Below are positions 1-7,726 of a stretch of DNA of 45,290 nucleotides, one piece after another. Under the pieces are notes generated by a model. The model did no database searches, was not told where the DNA came from, and saw only the letters and a list, made by a program, of their open reading frames with translations. Origin of the DNA: Gammaproteobacteria bacterium (GTDB taxonomy: Bacteria > Pseudomonadota > Gammaproteobacteria > Steroidobacterales > Woeseiaceae); NCBI GenBank assembly GCA_030425905.1, contig JAUHZT010000008.1, positions 1 to 45,290 on the forward strand. Reading direction: 5' to 3'. The position numbers and the translations under genes are program-made. Positions within the stretch are counted from its first letter, which is position 1. Each line of letters begins with the position of its first letter.

Positions 1-527
1 TTAGCGCCTGGCAGACGAAGAACGAGATACTGACGCAAACGGATTTTCCGCTGCGAGCGCTCGTCATCGGCGTCGCAAAAGAACAGCGTCTCGCATTGAA
101 AGCCGGCCAGATACAGCTCAGGCTCGACGTTGAGGACATCATAGTGAACGCCGACCGTGACAAGATTCGGACCGTTCTCGACAATTTGCTGTCGAATGCG
201 ATCAAGTTCACCCCGAAGGGCGGATTTGTGACCATTCGCGCCCACCGGGCAGTATCGAGTTTTGTTATCGAGTTCGCAGACACTGGCCCCGGAATCCCCG
301 AGGATGAGAGTCCAAGGATTTTCGATGCGTTTTTCCAGGGCCGGCGGGAACAGGGTGGACAAGTGGCCGGCACAGGGATAGGCCTGTCGGTAGTCATGGA
401 GTGCATTCAGGCCCATGATGGGTCGGTTATGCTGGTGAACGACAATGAATTTTCGGGCGCACATTTTCGCGTCGAAATACCGCAACAACGCGCTTTACAC
501 ACTGAGAAAATTGCAGCTAATGCCTAG
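1..527 (+). CDS. glrK: Sensor histidine kinase, C-terminal part (GlrK/QseE-like), truncated at left edge
   Basis: Frame open from base 3 (SAWQTKNEILTQTDFPLRALVIGVAKEQRLALKAGQ...); N-box DNLLSNAIKFTP, G-boxes ADTGPGIP and GTGIGLSVV; followed by QseG-like lipoprotein and GlrR-like regulator as in enterobacterial glrK-qseG-glrR. Confidence 0.85.
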   Translation, partial: SAWQTKNEILTQTDFPLRALVIGVAKEQRLALKAGQIQLRLDVEDIIVNADRDKIRTVLDNLLSNAIKFTPKGGFVTIRAHRAVSSFVIEFADTGPGIPEDESPRIFDAFFQGRREQGGQVAGTGIGLSVVMECIQAHDGSVMLVNDNEFSGAHFRVEIPQQRALHTEKIAANA

Positions 528-1149
528 TATCAGCAAACGAACATGCCAGATTGCCGCGACGGTTGGCGCCGTGCTGGTGCTGTCTGCGTGCGGTACGACG
601 GCAAGCTGGCTCGACCGTGTCGGGCCGCGATCTGATCGAAGCGCTGAGCCGGTGAATACCGGCGCTCCCAGCGCCGACGAGTACCTGCGCGAGCTGGACC
701 TGCTGGCAACCGGTGACCCGGCAACCCAGATCGAGATATACGCCGATGCCGAGTCGCGTTCCACGCTCACGCCCGACCCGTCCACAAACCTGCGTTTTGC
801 ACTCGTGCTTGCCACCCCGGGGCACAGCGAAATGAACTTGCAGCAGGCGCAAAGCATGCTTCGCGAACTGCTGACGCAGACAGCGCTGATGACGCCGTCC
901 GAGGTCGCGCTCGCGCATATCTACCTGAACTCTGTCGAGGAACGGCTGGTACTGGAATCCGAGGCCCGGCGACTGCGCGAGAACTCCAGTGATTCACGGC
1001 AGAACCGCACTGCCGAACAGGCGCTCAACCAGCGGCTGGCTGCCGTGGAGGCCGAAAACCGGCGGCTGCGCTCGCAACTGGCCGAAGCGGAGGAAAAACT
1101 GGAAGCAATTACATCGATCGAACGCTCGATTCGCGAACAGGGCCAGTAA
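520..1149 (+). CDS. qseG: QseG/YfhG-like lipoprotein between GlrK and GlrR
   Basis: ATG at 520 overlaps the kinase stop (525-527); lipobox-like VLVLSAC; C-terminal coiled coil (AEQALNQRLAAVEAENRRLRSQLAEAEEKLE); synteny. Confidence 0.75.
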   Translation: MPSISKRTCQIAATVGAVLVLSACGTTASWLDRVGPRSDRSAEPVNTGAPSADEYLRELDLLATGDPATQIEIYADAESRSTLTPDPSTNLRFALVLATPGHSEMNLQQAQSMLRELLTQTALMTPSEVALAHIYLNSVEERLVLESEARRLRENSSDSRQNRTAEQALNQRLAAVEAENRRLRSQLAEAEEKLEAITSIERSIREQGQ

Positions 1150-1267
1150 GCACCCTCACCGTCGCCATTCCGCGACAAGTGCTTATTTCTGAAAGGATTA
1201 CCTTGCCCCGGCCCGGTCTTCGCACTACCCTTGCAGTTCATTCGCTACGCGCACAAGCTAGTTATTC

Positions 1268-2611
1268 ATGGCCGCAAAATCCATTGGAAAAATTCTCCTG
1301 GTCGATGACGACCCGGGCCTGCTCCGACTTCTGTCTATTCGACTGCGTGCCGAAGGCTACGAAGTGGACGCCGTCGACAGCGCCCAGAATGCGCTGGCAA
1401 GACTGCCGCGCTTCGCACCTGACCTCGTAATTACCGACCTGCGCATGGACAAGATGGATGGCATTGGCCTCCTGAAAGAATTGCAGACACGTTCGCCCGG
1501 CTTGCGCGTCGTGATCATCACCGCCCATGGCACGATTCCGGACGCAGTAACCGCAACGCAGAGCGGTGCCTTTGGTTTTCTCACGAAACCCATCGACAAA
1601 GATGAGTTGATGGAGACCGTCGAAAAAGCGCTGCGGGTGTCCGGCTCTGCCAATATCGACGAAGACTGGGCTTCCGGCATTATCACGCGTAACCAGGGCA
1701 TGAAGGAAGTGCTGAACCAGGCCAAGATGGTCGCCGCTACCGATGCGCGAGTGCTGATCACGGGTGAATCCGGTACAGGCAAGGAACTACTGGCGCGTGC
1801 CATCCACAATGCGAGCCCGCGCAAGAATGAAGCCTTTGTTGCCATCAATTGCAGCGCCATGGCAGAAAACCTGCTTGAGTCGGAATTGTTCGGTCATGAA
1901 AAAGGCGCGTTCACCGGCGCTACCCGCAGCCACAACGGCCTGTTCCAGTCGGCTGAAGGCGGCACCCTGCTGCTCGATGAAATTGGCGACATGCCCATGC
2001 GACTGCAGGTCAAGCTGCTGCGGGTTCTGCAGGAAAACCAGGTGCGCCCGGTCGGCAGTACCGATGCTGTCGAAGTCGATGTCCGTGTGATCTCGGCAAC
2101 GCACCGCGATTTGCAGGACCTCATGAAGCACGGCGGATTCCGCGAAGACCTGTATTACCGCCTGAACGTCGTGAACATCAAGTTGCCCACGCTCGACGAA
2201 CGGCGCGAGGATATCCCGCTGCTGGTTGCACATTTCCTGCAGGTGATTGCGCGTGAAGCCGACCAGGAGCGCAAGGTCTACGCACCCGAAGCCGTTGAAA
2301 TGCTCGTGACCGCTGAATGGCCCGGCAATATCCGGCAACTGTCAAACGTGGTGCGGCAGAACGTTGCCTTGTCCCGCTCGCCGGTTATCAGTGCCGAACT
2401 GGTGCAACAAAGCCTTGGCGAACACGCCGGCAAATTGCTGTCATTTACCGATGCGCGAGATGAGTTTACCCGCAACTACCTTTCACAAATCCTGCAGATT
2501 ACGCAGGGCAATGTCAGCCAGGCGGCGCGACTCGCAAAGAGAAACCGCACCGACTTTTACAAACTCCTGTCGCGGCACGACCTGAACCCGGACCAGTTCA
2601 AATCTCGCTAG
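1268..2611 (+). CDS. glrR: Sigma54-dependent response regulator GlrR (QseF)
   Basis: Receiver (LVDDDPGLLRLL, DLVITDLRMDKMDG), AAA+ with GESGTGKE and GAFTGA, Fis-type HTH (GNVSQAARLAKRNRTDFYKLLSRH). Confidence 0.9.
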   Translation: MAAKSIGKILLVDDDPGLLRLLSIRLRAEGYEVDAVDSAQNALARLPRFAPDLVITDLRMDKMDGIGLLKELQTRSPGLRVVIITAHGTIPDAVTATQSGAFGFLTKPIDKDELMETVEKALRVSGSANIDEDWASGIITRNQGMKEVLNQAKMVAATDARVLITGESGTGKELLARAIHNASPRKNEAFVAINCSAMAENLLESELFGHEKGAFTGATRSHNGLFQSAEGGTLLLDEIGDMPMRLQVKLLRVLQENQVRPVGSTDAVEVDVRVISATHRDLQDLMKHGGFREDLYYRLNVVNIKLPTLDERREDIPLLVAHFLQVIAREADQERKVYAPEAVEMLVTAEWPGNIRQLSNVVRQNVALSRSPVISAELVQQSLGEHAGKLLSFTDARDEFTRNYLSQILQITQGNVSQAARLAKRNRTDFYKLLSRHDLNPDQFKSR

Positions 2612-3986
2612 TGGCTTTTTTCGAATAACCTTCGGCTGACAGATCGTACTTGTTCAGCAAGTCGTACAAAGTTGGCCGGGTAATGCCGAGCAGTTCCGCT
2701 GCTTTGGAAATATTTCCGTAGCTCCGCGTTAGCGCGACCCGAATCGCCTTTGACTCGGCACGCTGCCGCACTTCACGCAAATTCAGCGTTTCAACGTTGT
2801 CTTCGCCCGGAGACAAGCCAAGATCCTGCGCTGTTACCAGTTTGCCGTCTGCCATGATTACGGCACCCTTGATCTTGTTTTCCAGTTCCCGCACGTTGCC
2901 CGGCCACGAGTAGGCCTCGATGGCACTAATTGCATCGTCGCTGAAGCCACTCAGCGCCCGTTTCTGTTTCTCGCAATACTTTTGCAACAGCGTCCTTGCA
3001 AGTATCAATCGCCCTTCTTCGCGATCCCGAAACGGCGGGATGTTGATAGTGATTTCGGCAATTCGATAGTAGAGATCTTCGCGGAACAGGTTCTCGGCAA
3101 TGATGTGCTCGGGCTTTTGATTGGTTGCGCACACGACTCGCACGTCGACCGCAATTTCCTGCCGGCCGCCGACGCGCTCGATGACGCGCTCCTGCAGGAA
3201 TCGCAACAGCTTCGCCTGTAGCGACATTGGCATGTCACCGATTTCGTCGAGAAACAGGGTGCCACCGTTTGCTACTTCTACCTTGCCGATCGTTTGTTTG
3301 TGCGCGCCGGTGAACGAGCCTTTCTCATGACCAAAAAGCTCGGACTCGAGCAAATTCTCCGGGATAGCGGCGCAGTTGATCGCAACAAAATTGCCCTGCG
3401 CTCTCGGGCTCAACCTGTGCAATGCTCTCGCGAGCAATTCCTTACCCGTGCCAGACTCACCAAGAAGCAGTGTTGTTACATCAGTCGGCGCCACTTTTTC
3501 GATCATCTTGCACACCGACAACATGGCTTCACTCGCCGCGACAATGCCGTCGAGTGGCGATTCATTCACCTGGTATTGCAGCCGCCGATTCTCGGCTTCG
3601 AGTTCGTATATATTGAACGCGCGATCGACGAGCAACTTGAGCGTGTCGGTGTCGACCGGTTTTTCGTAGAAATCGTAGGCACCAAGGCCAATTGCTGACA
3701 GCGCATTCTCCTGGTCGCCGTTACCCGTCACCACAATGACCTTGGTATACGGTGCCAGCCGCAGCGTTTCGGTCAGTGTCGCAAGGCCCTCCTCCACACC
3801 TTCCGGATGTGGCGGCAGACCGAGATCCTGCAACACGACGGTTGGCTCATGCCGGCGCAGTTCCGTGATCGCTGATTCGCGATCAACCGCCGTGCAAACG
3901 TCGTAGTCTTCAAAACACCACTTCAATTGGCTTAGCAGACCGGGGTCGTCTTCAACTATTAGCAGCTTGCGGCTGGGTTCACTCAT
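2598..3986 (-). CDS. prsR: PrsR-like PEP-CTERM-box response regulator, sigma54-dependent activator
   Basis: Receiver with QDLGLPPHPEGVEEGLATL, AAA+ GESGTGKE/GSFTGA, Fis HTH GNISKAAELLGITRPTLYDLLNKY; overall layout as in the PrsR family; several PEP-CTERM genes nearby. Confidence 0.85.
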   Translation of the reverse strand: MSEPSRKLLIVEDDPGLLSQLKWCFEDYDVCTAVDRESAITELRRHEPTVVLQDLGLPPHPEGVEEGLATLTETLRLAPYTKVIVVTGNGDQENALSAIGLGAYDFYEKPVDTDTLKLLVDRAFNIYELEAENRRLQYQVNESPLDGIVAASEAMLSVCKMIEKVAPTDVTTLLLGESGTGKELLARALHRLSPRAQGNFVAINCAAIPENLLESELFGHEKGSFTGAHKQTIGKVEVANGGTLFLDEIGDMPMSLQAKLLRFLQERVIERVGGRQEIAVDVRVVCATNQKPEHIIAENLFREDLYYRIAEITINIPPFRDREEGRLILARTLLQKYCEKQKRALSGFSDDAISAIEAYSWPGNVRELENKIKGAVIMADGKLVTAQDLGLSPGEDNVETLNLREVRQRAESKAIRVALTRSYGNISKAAELLGITRPTLYDLLNKYDLSAEGYSKKATSEI

Positions 3987-4116
3987 CGTCTATCGCTCGT
4001 TACGTTGCAAAAAAGGTCGCGTGAATTGAAGTGCAATGGTGCCATGAGTGCGCCAGCGAATGCAGGGTTTGGATCACATTCGAACCCGGCACTCGGTCGC
4101 AAAATTACGCGGCGCT

Positions 4117-4896
4117 TTAAAGCGTTCGTGCAGAAGCCACGATACCGCCATCCACCGGTATTACCGCGCCGCTGACATACGCGCCCGCGCGCGACGCAAG
4201 GAAGATAGCTGTACCGGCCATATCGGACGGCTCGCCAATGCGTCCGAGCGGCACGCCGGCGCGAATCTCGTCGCCCCGCGTATTCAGCGTATGTGCCATC
4301 ATCTTGCTCGGGAACGGGCCTGGGGCTATCGCATTGGCTGTGATGTGACGCGCTGCCAGGTGTGCGGACAAGGTCCGCGTGAGATGGTGCACGGCCGCCT
4401 TGCTTGCGCCGTACGAATACGTCGGCATTCGATTGACGTTCAAGCCGTCGATGGACCCAACGTTGATGATCCGCGCGGGATCGCGCTCGCTGGCCGCCGC
4501 CTCCAGCAGCGGCAACAAAGCCTGGGTCAGGAAAAACGGGCCTTTGACGTTGATGTCCATCACCTTGTCCCAGCCCGACTCCGGGAATTCTTCGATGGGT
4601 GCACCCCAGGTCGCACCGGCGTTATTGACGAGGATATCGAGCTTTGGCTCACGTTCAGCGATGGCATTGGCAAGCTGTTCGATTCCTGCCCTGGTCGAAA
4701 GGTCGGCCGGGAGAGAGATACAGCTGCCAAGCGACGCCAGCCGGGCTGCCGTCGCATCGCATGCCTCGGCTTTGCGCGCGGATATATAGGTTTTGACGCC
4801 GTTGGCGACAAAGCCCTCGGCGATCATTTCCCCGATACCGCGTGAGCCCCCCGTCACCAGCGCCACTTTGCCCGAGACATCAAACAACTTGTTCAT
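4117..4896 (-). CDS. SDR-family oxidoreductase
   Basis: TGGSRGIG, NNAGA, YGASKAAV; start chosen at MNKLFDVSGKVALVTGG. Confidence 0.9.
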   Translation of the reverse strand: MNKLFDVSGKVALVTGGSRGIGEMIAEGFVANGVKTYISARKAEACDATAARLASLGSCISLPADLSTRAGIEQLANAIAEREPKLDILVNNAGATWGAPIEEFPESGWDKVMDINVKGPFFLTQALLPLLEAAASERDPARIINVGSIDGLNVNRMPTYSYGASKAAVHHLTRTLSAHLAARHITANAIAPGPFPSKMMAHTLNTRGDEIRAGVPLGRIGEPSDMAGTAIFLASRAGAYVSGAVIPVDGGIVASARTL

Positions 4897-5026
4897 ACCG
4901 CTCCTCACTATCGCATTGCTATCAGAACGAGGGGATCCGGATCTTTTTCACCGGACGCGCCGGGCATCTTAGCGTGAAATGCCGGCGCTCCCCTACTTCT
5001 GCTGCTGGACAGGAATTTGACGTAAT

Positions 5027-5045
5027 CGTATTGACAATCATTCTC
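5027..5045. promoter_or_regulatory. Fur-box-like operator upstream of bfd
   Basis: CGTATTGACAATCATTCTC, about 14/19 matches by eye to GATAATGATAATCATTATC. Confidence 0.6.
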
Positions 5046-5089
5046 ATTTGCAGTTGAATTAGCCCAGACCTGCGAACAAGGGCCCGAGA

Positions 5090-5308
5090 ATGTACGTTTG
5101 TATCTGCAATGCCATCACTGAAGACGAGATTCGCGCCGTCGCTCAATCCGGCGTCCGGGACCTTTGGACCCTGCAGAAAGAACTGGGGGTTGCTGCCGGT
5201 TGCGGTACCTGCAAAGAATCCGCCATGCAGGTTCTGAAGGAGGCTGAACAGCCGCATGCGACCCGCATGCCCGCAGAGCCGCGCATGTACAGCCCCTCCG
5301 CGGCCTGA
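5090..5308 (+). CDS. bfd: Bacterioferritin-associated ferredoxin
   Basis: MYVCICNAITEDEI...GCGTCKE: CxC and CGxC BFD-type [2Fe-2S] motif; 72 aa. Confidence 0.93.
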   Translation: MYVCICNAITEDEIRAVAQSGVRDLWTLQKELGVAAGCGTCKESAMQVLKEAEQPHATRMPAEPRMYSPSAA

Positions 5309-5330
5309 GATAACAGCACTGGAAAGACAA

Positions 5331-5360
5331 AAAAAAGCCCCGCACAAGCGGGGCTTTTTT
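5331..5360. terminator. Intrinsic (bidirectional) terminator between bfd and PEP-CTERM gene
   Basis: AAAAAAGCCCCGC-ACAA-GCGGGGCTTTTTT, perfect 13-bp stem with T-run. Confidence 0.9.
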
Positions 5361-5386
5361 GTTTATAGGAATTACCGCGGTTTGAA

Positions 5387-5944
5387 CTAGCGTCTGCGCA
5401 ATTTCCGACGACCGATAACGATCAGCAATAGACCACCACCCAGTAACACCAGCGTACCCGGCTCTGGAACGCTGACGTGTCCGTCACCGTTATCGTCGGG
5501 TTTCGGGTTGTCATGATCATCAATGCAGAAAATATCGCCCAGGTGGCTTAGCAGCGCATGCACTAACGAACCGAGGTCAGCGCCATTGCCGCCGAACCAG
5601 TCGCCAAGTTTCTTGCCGTTGTCGTTTTTCTGCTGGCCAGGGCCAAAGTCAAACAGTGAAGCGAGCCCGGCCAGGCCATTCGCATGCCCGCCCGACTTCG
5701 TGCCAACCTCCAGGAATTTGGCAAACAGGTCGTTCTTGTCGATCTGGCCCGACTGCCCGCCTTTACCAGACCACGCGTCCAGCCAGTTGCCATTCTTGTT
5801 CGAATGCTTGTCGCCCGTTGCGCAGGCTCCGCGTGCTGCGGCGCCATTTTCGTCGCAATCAATCCGGTCCGCATTCGCGGGGCCGGCAAGCGCAAGTGAT
5901 AATGCGACTATGGTTGAGAATTGGATCCAGTGTGTTTTTTTCAT
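5387..5944 (-). CDS. PEP-CTERM sorting-signal protein, small, Gly/Asn/Asp/Lys-rich
   Basis: Signal peptide; C-term VPEPGTLVLLGGGLLLIVIGRRKLRRR. Confidence 0.9.
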   Translation of the reverse strand: MKKTHWIQFSTIVALSLALAGPANADRIDCDENGAAARGACATGDKHSNKNGNWLDAWSGKGGQSGQIDKNDLFAKFLEVGTKSGGHANGLAGLASLFDFGPGQQKNDNGKKLGDWFGGNGADLGSLVHALLSHLGDIFCIDDHDNPKPDDNGDGHVSVPEPGTLVLLGGGLLLIVIGRRKLRRR

Positions 5945-5999
5945 TAGCTAAGTCTTAGTTTCTCGTTTCAGAACGAATTTCCGATGCCGGCACGGACGC

Positions 6000-6611
6000 C
6001 TAGATCTTTAGAGCTTTGCGCCGACGCATGCCAAGCAACAACAAGCCGCCACCTAGCAGGGCCAGTGTGCCGGGTTCGGGTACAGAGGTCGTACCGCCTT
6101 CTCCACGACCCCAAAGCCGGATGTTCGAGAAGCCGCCGCCTGTACCACTGATATAGTCATAAACCAGGTTGCCCATTGTCTCGCCGGGAGTGATCAGCCA
6201 TGCGAAATGGTCTGGTCCGCTCGTGTTGGCATTACCATGCCCAACATGAATAGTAATCACAGCCTCAGAGAACGTATTCCAGAATTCGGCCCCGATACCC
6301 CAATCGAGATCAAAGTCACCGCCGCCCCACATTCCGGAATTAAAAGAGACGGACAGAAAATCGTCAGCATCGTCGGCACTGCCAGAATTGCCTGCAATAT
6401 GCCCTGCATCGGACCATTCATCACCAGTCCAATAATCTTGCAGATCGTCGTCGTTCGGATTGCCGTTGCCCGTGTTGCAGGCCTCAGCCTCGGATAGAGT
6501 AGCGAGGATGTAGTCGTCGTCGCCACAGGTGATTTCGTCTGCGCCAGCCTGCGCCGCGAAGCCGAGCGTCAGAATCAAGCCGAATGCCGTTATTTTGTTT
6601 GTTGCTTTCAT
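6000..6611 (-). CDS. PEP-CTERM sorting-signal protein
   Basis: Start at MKATNKITAFGL (6611); C-term VPEPGTLALLGGGLLLLGMRRRKALKI; 55 bp upstream of the 5387-5944 gene, probable operon. Confidence 0.9.
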   Translation of the reverse strand: MKATNKITAFGLILTLGFAAQAGADEITCGDDDYILATLSEAEACNTGNGNPNDDDLQDYWTGDEWSDAGHIAGNSGSADDADDFLSVSFNSGMWGGGDFDLDWGIGAEFWNTFSEAVITIHVGHGNANTSGPDHFAWLITPGETMGNLVYDYISGTGGGFSNIRLWGRGEGGTTSVPEPGTLALLGGGLLLLGMRRRKALKI

Positions 6612-6668
6612 ATATTTATTTTCTCGCCCAAGCATGGGATCAAATTGAAGTTACTGCCAAGGTCTAAT

Positions 6669-6683
6669 GCAACAGCCATGCCA
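6669..6683 (-). promoter_or_regulatory. Sigma54 -24/-12 promoter for PEP-CTERM pair 6611->5387
   Basis: Minus strand TGGCAT-GGCTG-TTGC(AT). Confidence 0.75.
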
Positions 6684-6866
6684 CCATTATTTTTTATAAC
6701 AAGAACAGTTACTTGCCATTTTGGCAGGATATTCTGTTGTACAGCCTGTAAGTTTCTTCGACATTTTGTTTGCAGTGTTGTCGTTATGTTTAATTGGTGT
6801 CGGCTGAGTTGACAGGAATTACTATGTAAAAACCCTAACTAATTGTTTTTAAATGATTTAGTGATC

Positions 6867-6882
6867 TGGCACAGATGTTGCT
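6867..6882 (+). promoter_or_regulatory. Sigma54 -24/-12 promoter for PEP-CTERM gene 6962
   Basis: TGGCAC-AGATG-TTGCT. Confidence 0.82.
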
Positions 6883-6961
6883 TAGATACTGATAGCTCAA
6901 TAACCGACGGACGCGTGACGGCCCCGAGCTAAGAGGCCTGGCGCATTGATTCAAGGACGCT

Positions 6962-7642
6962 ATGAAAGTGAACATCAAGTCAAAGTTAATCGCAGGCATT
7001 GTCGCCTCGACATTTATTTCCTTATCGGCACTGGCCGATCCGATCATCGTTGAAATTGAAGGCGGTGAGGCTCCCGATACACTCGGCGGTTTTACGCTGA
7101 CACCGTTCGACGAGCCGACAGCTACTGATTGTGCAACCTCAACGGCATCACCCCTGGGTGGCGAAGTTGAGTTCCAGAATCAAAGCAACGACCCGATGTG
7201 CATGAACGTTAAAGACCCGAACTGGTGGGAGTGGGATCACGGCAACGTATTCACCACCGGCGAGAACTGGATCGAACTGGTCCTGCCCGCGAACACCAAC
7301 GCATTCGTCTTCTGGGTTGGCGGCAACATGGGCGGCACCGGCTGGATCGAAGCTTACGACAACAACGACGGCTTTAGCGGTCGTGTTAACTTCGGCGGCA
7401 ACACGGATATCGATTTTGGTCCGGGCAATTCACCGGGCTTCGGTGTTTACTCGAGCAATTGCTCGGCTATTTCCCGCATCATTATTGAACCGTTCGACTG
7501 GGGCACCGGCCACTTCTCAACCAGCCAGGGTGAGTGCGCATCGGTTCCGGAACCGGCTCCCATTACCCTGCTGGGTCTTGGATTGCTGGGCCTCGCGGTA
7601 AGCCGTCGCCTGCAACGTAAAGCGGTAAAGGTTTCATCCTGA
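6962..7642 (+). CDS. PEP-CTERM sorting-signal protein
   Basis: Signal peptide; C-term VPEPAPITLLGLGLLGLAVSRRLQRK. Confidence 0.9.
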   Translation: MKVNIKSKLIAGIVASTFISLSALADPIIVEIEGGEAPDTLGGFTLTPFDEPTATDCATSTASPLGGEVEFQNQSNDPMCMNVKDPNWWEWDHGNVFTTGENWIELVLPANTNAFVFWVGGNMGGTGWIEAYDNNDGFSGRVNFGGNTDIDFGPGNSPGFGVYSSNCSAISRIIIEPFDWGTGHFSTSQGECASVPEPAPITLLGLGLLGLAVSRRLQRKAVKVSS

Positions 7643-7688
7643 GTTTGCTCTTGCGGCGCGAGTCGCAACAGAAACTTTGACCGATCAG

Positions 7689-7726
7689 AATAGCCGCACC
7701 TCGCAAGGGGCGCGGCTATTTTTTTA
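7689..7726 (+). terminator. Intrinsic terminator
   Basis: AATAGCCGC...GCGGCTATT followed by TTTTTATT. Confidence 0.85.

Noticed and set aside
4048-4845. 265-aa plus-strand ORF opposite the SDR gene
   Set aside because: Antisense shadow of a clear SDR coding frame; no recognisable motif.
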